From Actinomycetospora sp. NBRC 106375 (GTDB lineage: Bacteria > Actinomycetota > Actinomycetes > Mycobacteriales > Pseudonocardiaceae), in contig NZ_BSTS01000013.1 of the NCBI RefSeq assembly GCF_030269665.1, positions 122,839 to 186,838 of the forward strand: 64,000 nt of DNA, given 5' to 3'. Shown here in pieces: positions 7,248 to 17,011 of this stretch. A model generated the notes under the pieces. The model had not been told where the DNA came from and did no database searches. It saw nothing but the letters and a program-made list of their open reading frames with translations. The position numbers and the translations under genes were made by a program. The stretch's first letter is position 1, and each line of letters opens with the position of its first letter.

Positions 7248-9259
7248 CCGCTCCCGAAGATCCCGAGCTCGCGCCCGACGGGCAGGTAGGGGGCCAGCGC
7301 CCGGACCGCCGCGGCTCGGCGCAGGGGTCGGCGGAGGTGGTGGTGCACGCCCATCTCGGCGCCGTCCTCGCCGCCGAGCCGGATCGGGTCGGGGCAGGTG
7401 CTCGCGAGCGCGAGGTGATCCGGCGCGCCCGGGCGGGTCGACGCGTAGACGGGTGCCGGTGCGTCCGTCCCGGCCTGCGGGGGCACACACCGGAAGCGCC
7501 GGGGCGTGAGGGCGTCGGGCCGGGTCCAGGTGAAGCGCAGCCCCCCGCTCTGACGGTGGGCCACCGCGAGGTCGGCGTCGAGCAGGCAGCTGCTGGCCTC
7601 CAGCGAGCGCGCGGCGAGCGATCCACGCACCGTGACCCCGTCGAGCGTCGCGTGGGCCCCGAGCGCGGTCGCCGCACCGTCGACGATCGTGTCGGTGACG
7701 GCGAGGGAGGGCACGGTGGGGGCGAGCGCGAGGTCACCGAGCGCGCTGCGCACGCCGCGCACGCGGAGATCCCCGTTCGCTCCGGCGGAGCCGGCCTCGA
7801 CGACCACGTGCCCCACGACCGTGGTCTGCGCGAGGGTCAGCGCCCCGAGCTCGCCCGGCGCGACGACGACCCGGCCCTCGATCAGCAGGCCGTCGAGGAC
7901 CACGCTGGCGCCCGGACCTCCCGTGACGATGACGTCGCCGCGCAGGTGCGGGCGCAGGCCCACCGGCAGGTAGGTGCCGGGGGAGTCGCTCCCGAGCGGT
8001 CGCGCCGCGGCCACGATGACGACGCGTCCCCCGTGCGGCACGGTCACCCGCACGTCGCCGACGTGGGTCGCGTTGTCCCCGACGGACACGACGACGGTCT
8101 CATCGGACCGTGGCCGAGCGGTGGCCAGTGCCTGCGAGATCGACGTCGTGGGGGCCCGCGCCGCCGCCTGGGCGACGGGCTCCGGATGCCCGTCGTAACG
8201 ATCCGTCGCGAGCACCGAGGAGTGCACCACGGACCGGTCCCAGGGACCCGCACCCACCTCGGCCGTCGAGGCGATCGAGTAGCGCACGGCCACGACGCGC
8301 CCGTCGTCCGGGTGCAGGGCGAGGCGACCCGTGACGGGGTCGAGGACGGCCTGCACCGGCGGCGCGCCGGTCCCCGTGACCAGGTCCTCCAGCCCCGCCA
8401 CCCGCAGGGCCTCGGGCGCCAACGGCGGGTCGTCGCCCACGCGAACCCCGACCGGGAGCCTCGCCGGATCGCTGCCGCCGGCCCGGGTGGACTCGAGCAA
8501 CGCGTGCAGGCGATGCGGGTCCAGCGGCGTGGCCGGGTCCGTGCCGTCGTCGGAGCGCGGGACGAACAGCGGGACCGCCCGCCCGAGCGGGTCCACGGTC
8601 CGACCGGAGGGCGAGGTCCCGGCGTCGGCCCAGCCGCGTTCCCCGATCTCGTCGACGCGCAGCGGGTGCAGATGCACCCCCACGGCGGCCAGCCCGTAGC
8701 GACCGCGCCGCGAGCCGATGCGGCGGACCTCGACGGTGTGAGCGAGCGGGTCGAGTCCCGGGAGCAGGCTCGACGCGGCCGCGGCGTCCTGTGCGGCGAG
8801 GCGCAACGGGTCCGGGTCGCGCACCGAGGCCGTCGCGGGCCGGTCCGGACGGACGTAGTCGAGGGCGGTACTGGTGACGAGGCGTTGGTGGTACTCGACG
8901 GCGCGCGCCGGCCACCCGGTGACGTCCGCGGCGACCCGCCCGAGGACGGCCGCCGTGCCCTTGCGCCGCCGGTAGGCGATGGTGTTGGCGACCAGGGCGC
9001 GCCGGCTGGTGCCCGGCCCGAGATCCCCCGGCAGCTCCTCAAGCCCGACCAGGTCAGCGAGGTAGGGCAGCAGCCACTCCGCACAGGTCTCGACGAACCA
9101 TCCGTCGTACAACTCCTCGAGATCGTTCTCGAGGATCGCGAGCTCGTCGGCGACGGCGGTGAGCAGCGCCCGGAGCACGCCTCCGCCCTCGACGTCGCGA
9201 GCGCGGACGTACGCGGGCAGGCGCGCGAGCACACGGTCCACGGGGGTCGAGGTCGTCAC
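7244..9259 (-). CDS. Phage tail protein I-like baseplate protein
   Basis: The GTG at 9259 overlaps the upstream stop (GTGA) and gives 671 residues. The N-terminal 180 residues match the tail protein I type: VDRVLARLPAYVRARDV, LYDGWFVETCAEWLLPYLAD and AYRRRKGTAAVLGRVAADVTG. The long C-terminal part has repeated beta segments (GGRVVIVAA, GASVVLDGLLIEGRVVVAPG) like a beta-helix or carbohydrate-binding scaffold. In contractile systems this protein joins baseplate wedges to fibres, which fits its position between J-type wedge proteins and the fibre. Confidence 0.75.
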   Translation of the reverse strand: MTTSTPVDRVLARLPAYVRARDVEGGGVLRALLTAVADELAILENDLEELYDGWFVETCAEWLLPYLADLVGLEELPGDLGPGTSRRALVANTIAYRRRKGTAAVLGRVAADVTGWPARAVEYHQRLVTSTALDYVRPDRPATASVRDPDPLRLAAQDAAAASSLLPGLDPLAHTVEVRRIGSRRGRYGLAAVGVHLHPLRVDEIGERGWADAGTSPSGRTVDPLGRAVPLFVPRSDDGTDPATPLDPHRLHALLESTRAGGSDPARLPVGVRVGDDPPLAPEALRVAGLEDLVTGTGAPPVQAVLDPVTGRLALHPDDGRVVAVRYSIASTAEVGAGPWDRSVVHSSVLATDRYDGHPEPVAQAAARAPTTSISQALATARPRSDETVVVSVGDNATHVGDVRVTVPHGGRVVIVAAARPLGSDSPGTYLPVGLRPHLRGDVIVTGGPGASVVLDGLLIEGRVVVAPGELGALTLAQTTVVGHVVVEAGSAGANGDLRVRGVRSALGDLALAPTVPSLAVTDTIVDGAATALGAHATLDGVTVRGSLAARSLEASSCLLDADLAVAHRQSGGLRFTWTRPDALTPRRFRCVPPQAGTDAPAPVYASTRPGAPDHLALASTCPDPIRLGGEDGAEMGVHHHLRRPLRRAAAVRALAPYLPVGRELGIFGSG

Positions 9260-11697
9260 AGGAGGCCCCCGAACGTCACGTCCCGGTCGAGGACGAGCAC
9301 CTGCGCGGGCCGGACCTCCCCGTCCTCCCACCGGGCCGTCTGCGCCTCGAGGACGTCGACGCCGCCGGGCCGAGGGCGCGGAGCCCCGGCCCGGACGGCC
9401 TCCGCCCGCTCGTCCCTCGTCAACCGGGGCAGACGGGCGGCGAGGATGCCGGGCACCGCGCGCACGATGACGAGGGCCCGGGCCGCGGTCACCGGTGTCG
9501 CCGGGGCCCAGCGCCCCTGCCCGAAGGCACCGTCCAACGCGTCGGTCACGGCGGTCTCGACGTCCTCGCGGCGGAAGGCCGGGTCCGTGGCCATCTCGAC
9601 CTGCACCCCGAACGCGAGGACGTCGATCCGCTGGAGGAGCAGGGGCGTCGTCGGGTCGCGCACCGCGTCCAGTGCTCGGCGCAGGTCGACGAGGAGGGCA
9701 TCGCTCACGGGGCGCCCACCCGTGCCGAGCAGGCCGAGCGTCACCACGTCCTGGGTGCCGTCCCACACCGTCGCGGCCGTCGCCGCCTGCACACCGGCGA
9801 AGACCCGCGCGCTGTCGGCGTGGTCGTCGACGGACACCACCCGCTCCAACGTGCGGACGCGCACCGGTGCGGTCGCGCGTACCTCATCTGAGGTCTCCCG
9901 CGGGGCCGCGTCGACGCTGATCGACGGGTTGGTCACTGCGCGGATGCCCCAGGGGCGCCGCACGAGCATGGCGACCTGGCCCGGCACGACGTCGCCGTCG
10001 GGACCGATGCCCACCCGGTAGGTGGCGGTGACGTTCTCCTGGCCGGTGGGCAGGCGCGCCCCGTGGTTCCCGTCCCCGAACGCGACGGTCGCCGTGCCGT
10101 CCTGCTCGCGTACGGCGTAGACGTGCGCGTCGCCGACGACGTCGGCCAGCGACTCGACCTCGGTCCACGCGACGTCATCGACCCGGACCTCGAGCGAGCT
10201 GCGGATCCCGGTCGCGGTGGACGCCCGGACGTGCGTCAGGGGCGCGCGGCGCAGGAGGAACTCCTGGTGGTCGGCACGGCCATCGCCACCCCCGAGGACC
10301 TGCGTGACGGTCTCGCCGTGGGTGGCGGGGACGACGTTGGCCAGCACCGTCAGCCCGCGTGGGTCGTAGCGCTCCTGCAGCGGCGGGTCGACTGCGACGG
10401 CCATCACGCCGGGCCTCGCGCTGTCGGCCGAGCAGGACACGACCCGGGTGGTCTCGGCCTGCGGCGGCGGGAGCGCGGCGTCGGGCGTGCCCGGCCTCGG
10501 GGGAGCGACGCCGACCGGGTAGCCGGTGACGACCACCAGCCGTCCCGGGGGCAGCAGCGGAGCCGTGGCGGCGAGGCCGAGGTCCCGACCGGTCACGGGT
10601 GCGGTGAGCGGTCGCCGCGCCGCCGGCAGCGCCCGGGAGCCGGCGTGGACCACGGCACCTCGACGCTCCGGCGCCGTGAAGGTTCCGACATCGCCCTCCG
10701 GCGTGATGCGGGTGATTCGGCTCCCGATGCGGGTGATCTGGGTCCCGACGACCTCGCCCGCCACGGTGTCGGCGTGGACGTCCCGCACCGTGCGGACCAC
10801 GACCCGCCCGCCGACCTCGACGGCGACCACGCCGGACGGAAGGATCTCCGGGTGGTCGCCGTCGACGTCGAGGGTGGCCCCCTCCTCGTGGGCGTCCGGG
10901 GCGGACGCCGACGCGTTCCACCCGAACAGGTACGACCGGGTCGTGAAGGCGTGCACGGGCGGCGACGGTGCGCCCGCCGAGGTCGTCACAGCTCCGCGAC
11001 GAGCCAGGTCCAGCCGCGTCCACCCGACCCGCCCGTCCGGGTTCTCGCCGACCGCGGTGACCACCCACAGCGACCCCGCGTCCCCGGTGCCGACCGCGAC
11101 GGCGTCACCGGCCCGCAGTCCCGGAGCGGTCCCCTCGACCCAGAGCGTGCCTGTGGCACCGGACGGGGCGGGCTGGACTTCCCCGCTCCCGACGGGGATC
11201 GCGTTCCACGCCGCGTGGGCGGTGAGGTCGAACGTGGTCTCGAACACCTGCGGGGACTGACCCGGCCCGGGGACGGTCTGCACCGGCGTCGCCCGGGGGA
11301 CGTCGACCTCCGAGGGAGAGCCGGCCGTGTCGTCCACGGTGAACGCGAGGCCGACCTGGGCCGCGACGCCCGGCCGGAGCTCGTGGCCGAGGGTCCGCCC
11401 GAGCTCCCGCAGCGACGCCGGCTCGGTCGCGGTGCGCAGGTATCCCTCGTCGGCGATCCGCTCGCTGTAGAACGAGACGACGTCGGCCACCGTCGCCCAC
11501 GCGTCGAGCAGGGCGATCGCGGGATCGTCGCTCGCGTGCCCGGACAGCGCCCGCACCGCCAGTGGCTGGTCCTCGGCCCCCAGGCGTGCTCGCATCCGGG
11601 CCAGCGACACCGGGTGGGCGGCGACCCGGCGGTCCAGCGCAGCGCGACCCGGGGGGTTGGTGATCGACGGCGGCTCCGGGGACCGTGGCGCCGTCAC
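9256..11697 (-). CDS. Putative baseplate assembly protein, J-like (second copy)
   Basis: It starts at the GTG at 11697, overlapping the previous stop, and has 813 residues. Recognisable J-family features are the N-terminal block ALLDAWATVADVVSFYSERI, a central FETTFDLTAH region, AFGDGNHGARLPTGQENV, and a C-terminal VDVLAFGVQVEMATDPAFRREDVE segment. It belongs to the family of putative baseplate assembly proteins that form the wedge in eCIS (Afp11/12 role). It is a diverged relative of the next gene upstream. Confidence 0.85.
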   Translation of the reverse strand: MTAPRSPEPPSITNPPGRAALDRRVAAHPVSLARMRARLGAEDQPLAVRALSGHASDDPAIALLDAWATVADVVSFYSERIADEGYLRTATEPASLRELGRTLGHELRPGVAAQVGLAFTVDDTAGSPSEVDVPRATPVQTVPGPGQSPQVFETTFDLTAHAAWNAIPVGSGEVQPAPSGATGTLWVEGTAPGLRAGDAVAVGTGDAGSLWVVTAVGENPDGRVGWTRLDLARRGAVTTSAGAPSPPVHAFTTRSYLFGWNASASAPDAHEEGATLDVDGDHPEILPSGVVAVEVGGRVVVRTVRDVHADTVAGEVVGTQITRIGSRITRITPEGDVGTFTAPERRGAVVHAGSRALPAARRPLTAPVTGRDLGLAATAPLLPPGRLVVVTGYPVGVAPPRPGTPDAALPPPQAETTRVVSCSADSARPGVMAVAVDPPLQERYDPRGLTVLANVVPATHGETVTQVLGGGDGRADHQEFLLRRAPLTHVRASTATGIRSSLEVRVDDVAWTEVESLADVVGDAHVYAVREQDGTATVAFGDGNHGARLPTGQENVTATYRVGIGPDGDVVPGQVAMLVRRPWGIRAVTNPSISVDAAPRETSDEVRATAPVRVRTLERVVSVDDHADSARVFAGVQAATAATVWDGTQDVVTLGLLGTGGRPVSDALLVDLRRALDAVRDPTTPLLLQRIDVLAFGVQVEMATDPAFRREDVETAVTDALDGAFGQGRWAPATPVTAARALVIVRAVPGILAARLPRLTRDERAEAVRAGAPRPRPGGVDVLEAQTARWEDGEVRPAQVLVLDRDVTFGGLL

Positions 11698-14342
11698 ACG
11701 CCACCCCACAGCACGAACTCGACGCGACCGTTCTCGGGGCGGGTCGGGTCGCTGTCGGCGCGGATGACCTCCCGGGCGCCCACGTCGATCCGGTCCGACG
11801 GCGCGGTGGGAGTGGCGCCCCAGCGGCGGAACCGTGGTCGCGGCGGATTGTCGAGGGCCGTACGCCCGCGTTCGGGCGGGTGCTCGGGGTCGTCACGGAC
11901 CTCGACCCAGTCGACGCCGGTCACCGCCATCGCGGCGAGGACGACGTCGACGGCCGGCAAGGGTTGGCCGAAGGTGAACCGGGCGGGATCGAAGAACCCA
12001 CCGGCGTGGGCGGCGAACGCGTCGGCGAGCAGCGCGTGCGCCTGCGCACGGGGGAAGCCCGGACGCACGTGCACCCACATGACGATCTCGACGGGCACCG
12101 GCACCGGCGTCGACAGCGCGACGTCGACCCCCGCCATCCGCCGGGCCTCCAGATCGCGTGCCACGCTCGACCAGATCGCCGGCGTCTCGCTCTGCTCGCC
12201 GTCGACGTCGAGGGTGACGTCGACGACGTACCACGAACCGGTCCAGCGGCGGCGGGCCACGGCGCGGGAGACGCCGGGATGGTCCTGGGCGGCCGCGGCG
12301 TGATCGGACTCGGTGACGGCCCGCTGTTGCGTCCGGAACGCCCGCGCCGCCCGCTCGCGGGCGTCCGCGAGCGGTTCCGGGTCGGTGCCGCCGCGAGCGG
12401 GCAGGGGATTGGTCACCCGGAGCCGGGTCCACGACCGGGCCGTCGTCCGTGCCTGCGTCACGGTCGAGGCGAGGATCGTGGTCAGGACGCCGGCCGCGAC
12501 GTTGCCCGCGGCGCCGCCTCCCACCCGGTACGTGGCGTGCAGGGCGGTCCCGGGGTCCGGCCGACGGCCGGACACCCCGTCGCCGAAGCGCAAGCGGCAC
12601 GTGCCGTCGGTCTCGGGCTCGACGACGACGCCGGCCGCGCCGGGGCCGACGTCGAGCAGGTCCGGGCGGGGTGTCCAGACGCGGGTGCCGTCGTCGACGA
12701 GCAGCGCCGGCGCGGCCCGGTACGGGTCCGGGGTCAGCGCGTCGGCCGCGGCGGGGCTGCCGGCCTGCGCGACGCTGCTCGACGGTGCGGCCCCGGGGGG
12801 GTCGACCCAGGCGAGATCGGGGCGGGCCAGCCGGGGGAGGACGGCGCCCGTTAACGGGACCCGCTCGGGGACCAGCGCCTCCGGGCCCGTCCGTGCTCCG
12901 TGATCGGCGAGCACGACGTTGGCGAGCGCGACCGCGGCCAGGCGCGGCCGGCCGTCGGCGCCGCGTCGCGCGACCACCAGCGCAGCGGGCAGGGCGTCGT
13001 CCCGTCCCCAGCGCACCTCCAGGACCGTCACCGGCCCGTCGGCGAGGCGATCGACGTGCACGACGGGGTCGGCGACCAGGCGCACGGCGTGCCGAGCATT
13101 CGGGTCGCCGTCCTCGGCCACCCCGGTCGCCCCGAGCGCGGCCAGGACGAGCACGTCACCCGCGCGCAGCCCCGGGTCCGCCGGCCCGGGAGCGAGGAAC
13201 GCCGAGGTCGTCCCGGGAGGCAGGACGTGTTCCGGATCCCCCCACGAGTGCAACGGCAGCGCGTTGCGCGCCCGGCGCACCGTCACCGGGGCGCAGGTCT
13301 CGAAGACCGTGCCACCGTCGGCGACGACGTCGGCCACCGAGGGCGGGAGGCCCGGCTCGGAGCGGGGACCCGTCGGCGGTCCGTCGGCCACCGCGACACC
13401 GGGCGGCAGGTCGATCACGTCGGCGCCGACCTTGTCGGCGTCGTCGTCGTCGGTGTCGGTGTCGCCGACCGTGAAGGCGAGCCATGTCCGCGCCGCGCAG
13501 CCCTCGTGCACCCGGTAGTCGAGCAGCCGCGCGTGTCGTCGCACCGAGGCCCGCCGCCGCGCCGAGCCCAGGTACGCCTCGGCGGCGACCGAATCTTGCC
13601 AGATCGCGAGCCGATCGCCGAGCCCGGCGAAGAGCTCGAGCACCGTGACGAGCGGGTCCGCGGGGCTGCGGTCCTGCCAGTCCGGGAGCTGGCTGACCAT
13701 CCGGTCGACGAGCCGGGTCCGTAGCGCGTCGGCGTCGCGAGCCAGATAGTCCGCGGCGGGAGACGGCACGGGAGGGGTCGACGGCGGTGACGTCCGGTCG
13801 TCGAGCGACGCGGGGAGGTCGACGGTGAAGGAGAAGGTCGCCCGCGCCAGCGGTGGGTCGAAGGCGGGCGGATCGCTCCGGCCGACCGGGGCGCGCAGCA
13901 CCAGGACGTAGGTGGACCAGTCCCCGGCCGACGAGGTGCGCACCACCAGGACCCGGGGACGGTCCTGCCGCGCGACGGTGCGCTCGACGAGGGCGCGGTC
14001 GGCGGCGGTGGGGACGGGCCCGCTCCCGCCGGTCGCGAGGCGATCGGCCCGCCGGGCCCACCGCACGCGGACGGGGTTCACCCGCGGGTCGACCCGCACA
14101 CCACCGACGATCGCCACGCCGTCGGCCCCCAGCGCATCGGGCACCGGACCCCGGACCAGCCAGACCAGGAGGGTCCGGCGCGGCGGGACGCCGGCCACGG
14201 TGTCGGGGCGGCCGGGCAGGTTGGACAGGACCTCGACCCGGTCGACGCCGAGCAGGTCCGGGGCGTCGGCGGCGGCCAGCATCGCGCGCCGCGTCTCGCG
14301 GTCCACCCCCATGGCGAGCGCGTCGTCCTCCACCGCGGTCAC
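11694..14342 (-). CDS. Putative baseplate assembly protein, J-like (first copy)
   Basis: It has 882 residues from a GTG at 14342 that overlaps the gp25 stop. J-family blocks include LVTVLELFAGLGDRLAIWQD, RFGDGVSGRRPDPGTALHATYRVGGG, AVTESDHAAAAQDHPGVSRAVA and a C-terminal PVPVEIVMWVHVRPG strand. It pairs with the neighbouring 813-residue protein; two different J-type wedge proteins in tandem are normal for eCIS. Translation is coupled through 4-bp overlaps at both ends. Confidence 0.85.
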   Translation of the reverse strand: MTAVEDDALAMGVDRETRRAMLAAADAPDLLGVDRVEVLSNLPGRPDTVAGVPPRRTLLVWLVRGPVPDALGADGVAIVGGVRVDPRVNPVRVRWARRADRLATGGSGPVPTAADRALVERTVARQDRPRVLVVRTSSAGDWSTYVLVLRAPVGRSDPPAFDPPLARATFSFTVDLPASLDDRTSPPSTPPVPSPAADYLARDADALRTRLVDRMVSQLPDWQDRSPADPLVTVLELFAGLGDRLAIWQDSVAAEAYLGSARRRASVRRHARLLDYRVHEGCAARTWLAFTVGDTDTDDDDADKVGADVIDLPPGVAVADGPPTGPRSEPGLPPSVADVVADGGTVFETCAPVTVRRARNALPLHSWGDPEHVLPPGTTSAFLAPGPADPGLRAGDVLVLAALGATGVAEDGDPNARHAVRLVADPVVHVDRLADGPVTVLEVRWGRDDALPAALVVARRGADGRPRLAAVALANVVLADHGARTGPEALVPERVPLTGAVLPRLARPDLAWVDPPGAAPSSSVAQAGSPAAADALTPDPYRAAPALLVDDGTRVWTPRPDLLDVGPGAAGVVVEPETDGTCRLRFGDGVSGRRPDPGTALHATYRVGGGAAGNVAAGVLTTILASTVTQARTTARSWTRLRVTNPLPARGGTDPEPLADARERAARAFRTQQRAVTESDHAAAAQDHPGVSRAVARRRWTGSWYVVDVTLDVDGEQSETPAIWSSVARDLEARRMAGVDVALSTPVPVPVEIVMWVHVRPGFPRAQAHALLADAFAAHAGGFFDPARFTFGQPLPAVDVVLAAMAVTGVDWVEVRDDPEHPPERGRTALDNPPRPRFRRWGATPTAPSDRIDVGAREVIRADSDPTRPENGRVEFVLWGGV

Positions 14343-14740
14343 GAGGCGCTGCCCGTCACGACGTCGCGGCGCACCGTGACCGTCCGTGAGGCGCCGGGGC
14401 CGCCGGCACCGTCCAGCGGCGTGTAGCTCACCCGCACGTCCAGGCGGGAGTCCGCGGAGTCCACGGTGACCTCCTCGATCCGGACCAGGTCACCGAGCCA
14501 CTGCTGCAGGCTGCCGTGCACGAGCGCCCGCGCGCTGCGGGACAGCTCGTCGTCGGCCGGCGCGAACACCAGGCGGTCGAGCCCACCGCCGAACTCGGGG
14601 CGGTGCAGCCGCTCGCCGGGCCGGGTGAACAGGACGGCCTCGACCAGCCCGCGCAGGTAGCTCTCGACATCGAGGCTCGTGGTGCGGCCGCGCCGGTCGA
14701 GACACCACGGGAAGCCGAGGTGCAGCGGTCGGCGGCTCAC
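14339..14740 (-). CDS. GPW/gp25-type baseplate wedge protein
   Basis: The protein has 133 residues from a GTG at 14740 overlapping the PAAR stop. The pattern is that of gp25: GFPWCLDRRGRTT near the start, then YLRGLVEAVLFTRPGERLHRPEFG and ALVHGSLQQWLGDLVRIEEV. gp25 is the most conserved sheath-initiating wedge component of phage, T6SS and eCIS baseplates (Afp9 role). Length is normal. Confidence 0.9.
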   Translation of the reverse strand: MSRRPLHLGFPWCLDRRGRTTSLDVESYLRGLVEAVLFTRPGERLHRPEFGGGLDRLVFAPADDELSRSARALVHGSLQQWLGDLVRIEEVTVDSADSRLDVRVSYTPLDGAGGPGASRTVTVRRDVVTGSAS

Positions 14741-15060
14741 GTGGCGACCACCCGCGGCTGGGCGGTCATGACGACGGGCGGGGTGCCGTTCGGGACGCAG
14801 GTCCCGCTCCCGCCCTGCACCACGAGGGGTTGGTTCGTCGACCGGACGCGCAGCGTGCCCATCGTCCAGACCGCGCTCACGCAGGGCGGCGGGGCAGCGG
14901 GGGGCGGTGGCAGGGTGCACCCCGCCACCGTCCACGGCGTCGGGAGCAGGATCGCCGGGCTGCCCGCGACCCGGACCCGAGGGTTCGGCACGGTGGCCCG
15001 CGCCTGGCCGCCGTGGGTGCACACCACCGCCGAGGTCGTCGTCACCAGCGGCGCCGGCAT
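14737..15060 (-). CDS. PAAR-like spike tip protein
   Basis: The ATG at 15060 overlaps the previous stop (ATGA). The 107-residue protein is rich in Pro, Val, Cys and Thr, with short beta segments (VCTHGGQA, PWTVAGCTLPPPP, NGTPPVVMTAQPRV) as in PAAR or DUF4280-like tips that sharpen the spike and bind a metal through His/Cys. Its place between gpV and gp25 matches the usual eCIS order. Assignment rests on size, composition and position. Confidence 0.75.
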   Translation of the reverse strand: MPAPLVTTTSAVVCTHGGQARATVPNPRVRVAGSPAILLPTPWTVAGCTLPPPPAAPPPCVSAVWTMGTLRVRSTNQPLVVQGGSGTCVPNGTPPVVMTAQPRVVAT

Positions 15061-15554
15061 CAGGTCACCACCAGGGCATCCTTGTTGATGGCGACCTGCT
15101 TGCCGTCAAGCACGATGCTCGAGGCCCCGACGGACAGCTCGATCCCGTCGGAGGTCATCGACAGGGTCAGCGGCAGGGGCGCCGTCGGCGACGCGACCCG
15201 CACGGTCAGACCCTCGGCGCCCGGCAGGTCGCTCAAGGTGATCGTCACGCTCTCGGACTTCCACACCTTGGCCGTGGGCAGACCCCGGGCCGGCGCCTGG
15301 TTCGCCTCCCACCGTCCGCCCGCGAGGATCGGGTAGTCGGGGTCGCCCCCCTCGAACTCCACCCACACCGCCGCCCCGCGTGGGGGCACGGTGTGGAAGC
15401 CCTGGTCCGGCCCGGCGTGGGGGACGCACGGCTCTGCCCAGCTCAGGCGGCCCTCGCCCAGCACCCGGGGGACCGAGACCTGCACACGGGCCCGCCCCTG
15501 CGGGTCTACGTCGTTCTCCACCCGACCGCGATACTTTCCGTAGAAGGTGCGCAT
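15060..15554 (-). CDS. gpV/gp5-like baseplate spike protein (OB-fold)
   Basis: It has 164 residues from an ATG at 15554. MRTFYGKYRGRVENDVDPQG is the usual beginning of the OB-fold of gpV/gp5/VgrG-type spikes, followed by GRARVQVSV and WVEFEGGDPDYPILAGG. The C-terminal third has repetitive beta strands (SVTITLSDL, GIELSVGASSIVLDG) expected of the spike beta-helix. It forms the piercing spike under the PAAR tip. The upstream gene supplies the gpD-like hub, so the two VgrG halves are separate genes. Confidence 0.85.
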   Translation of the reverse strand: MRTFYGKYRGRVENDVDPQGRARVQVSVPRVLGEGRLSWAEPCVPHAGPDQGFHTVPPRGAAVWVEFEGGDPDYPILAGGRWEANQAPARGLPTAKVWKSESVTITLSDLPGAEGLTVRVASPTAPLPLTLSMTSDGIELSVGASSIVLDGKQVAINKDALVVT

Positions 15555-16708
15555 CAGCCCACCGCCGTGACCGGGACCGCGGGCAGGGTGGAGCCGTAAC
15601 CGTCCCGGGACAGGGTGAAGGCCTGCCGGAAGCTGCCGGGGGCGAGCGTGTGCGCGACCCGGCGGACGTACCAGAGCCCGTCGTGGGACCACCCCGCCCC
15701 GCGGACCCCGACCAGCGCACGGGGGCGCAGCACGGCGCCGTAGCGGGCTCCGTCCAGCTCGCCCTCCGCGACGACCGCGTCCACGCTGCGGTCGACCTCG
15801 CCCTGGGCCCGGGCCTGCGCGGAGATCGCGTCGCTGCCGGGGTCCCGCAGCCGCCGCTCGCCCCGTTGGGCACCGGCCGAGGCCCACAACGGGACCGCGG
15901 ACAGCGGAGGGCGGGACGGGACCGCCGCGACGACGGGCACGACGGTGTCGGTACGGCGGTCGACGATCGCCCCGGAGACCGTGACCGGAGCCCACGCCTG
16001 CGCGCGGAAGCTCATCGAGACGACGTTGGTCTCCGGACCGAGGTCGACCGACAGGGCGCCCTGAACGCCGGCCCGGACCGGCGGTCCCCAGTAGAAGCGG
16101 CTGGTGCCCGGCGTCGGTCCGGGGAGCGCGTAGGCGGCGTAACCGTGCCGGCGGGCGAGCGTGACGAGATGCTCGAGGTCGGTGCCGTGCTGGGTGGGGA
16201 TGCGGTCGATCGGCAGCGGTGGGTCCGTGGCCGGGGTGGGCACCGCGAGCGGGTAGATGCCGTCCGCCGCGTACCGCGCGAGGACCGCCAGCACCTGCGG
16301 ATAGTCGTCCAGGCCCGGGTGCTCGACGTCGCGTTCGGTGCGGTCCATGAGGGTCGAGACGTCCTCGCCCGTGACGCTGAGGGTGGCCTCCCCGGTGTGG
16401 TCGCCCGGGGTCCAGCGGACCTCGGTGACGATGCCGTCGGCGAGGACCTGGGGCAGTGCGCCGAAGGTCACGACGAGCACCACGCGGGCGAAGGCCCGCA
16501 GCGGCGAGGCGGCCAGCGCGCCGGGGTCCAGCGCGCCGTCGGTGCTCGACCGTCCCGCGTCGAGGGTCACGGTGAACACCGATCGGTCCTCGTCGGACTC
16601 GGTCACCTGCACGGAACGCACCCGCGCGGCGAGCGGGCCGGGGAGCGGCACCGGGACCGTGCTCCCGGTCAGCACGGTGAGGCGAAGCCCGAGCGAAGGC
16701 ACGGTCAC
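15554..16708 (-). CDS. gpD/VgrG-N-like baseplate hub protein
   Basis: It has 384 residues from a GTG at 16708 (GTGA overlap). It has the late-control-D form: an N-terminal barrel (SVFTVTLDAG), a second barrel region with GEATLSVTGEDVSTLMDRTE, and a C-terminal DGLWYVRRVAHTL block where D-type proteins check the substrate interface. With the LysM and gpV genes on either side it forms the central hub (Afp8/Cis8 role). Confidence 0.8.
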   Translation of the reverse strand: MTVPSLGLRLTVLTGSTVPVPLPGPLAARVRSVQVTESDEDRSVFTVTLDAGRSSTDGALDPGALAASPLRAFARVVLVVTFGALPQVLADGIVTEVRWTPGDHTGEATLSVTGEDVSTLMDRTERDVEHPGLDDYPQVLAVLARYAADGIYPLAVPTPATDPPLPIDRIPTQHGTDLEHLVTLARRHGYAAYALPGPTPGTSRFYWGPPVRAGVQGALSVDLGPETNVVSMSFRAQAWAPVTVSGAIVDRRTDTVVPVVAAVPSRPPLSAVPLWASAGAQRGERRLRDPGSDAISAQARAQGEVDRSVDAVVAEGELDGARYGAVLRPRALVGVRGAGWSHDGLWYVRRVAHTLAPGSFRQAFTLSRDGYGSTLPAVPVTAVG

Positions 16709-17010
16709 ATCCCCGGCACGGGGATGACGAGCACGCTCCCGACGGCGTCGGGGCCGGTCAGGGCGTCAGGGTCGAAGGCGGTGTTGGCCTCCGCGATGCG
16801 CCACGAGGCCGTCGGGTCCCCGTAGTAGCGCGCGGCGATCAGGTCGAGCCGATCGCCGTCGAGGACCCGGTGGCGCGCCAGGACGACCAGCGAATCCGGC
16901 GGCGGGAGGGGGCGACGGCGCACGTAACGCACCTCGCGGCTCCCGCCGGAGGCCAGCGGCACGGACGCGACGCCGGTGTCGAGGCCGGCGTAGCGGCCCG
17001 GTCCGGCCAC
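16705..17010 (-). CDS. LysM-like hub / tail protein X-type protein
   Basis: The protein has 101 residues from a GTG at 17010, one base after the preceding stop. The C-terminal 60 residues form a LysM-like fold: HRVLDGDRLDLIAARYYGDP, then WRIAEANTAFDPDAL and VLVIPVPG. In eCIS and phage the LysM protein (Afp7, gp53 or X role) clamps wedges around the hub and is not secreted. Confidence 0.85.
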   Translation of the reverse strand: MAGPGRYAGLDTGVASVPLASGGSREVRYVRRRPLPPPDSLVVLARHRVLDGDRLDLIAARYYGDPTASWRIAEANTAFDPDALTGPDAVGSVLVIPVPGM

Positions 17011-17011
17011 C

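Noticed and set aside
7337..10021. Long plus-strand open frame opposite the tail protein I and J-like genes
   Set aside because: Composition is Arg/Gly/Ala/Asp-rich without any family resemblance; the minus strand has clear baseplate proteins with coupled starts.
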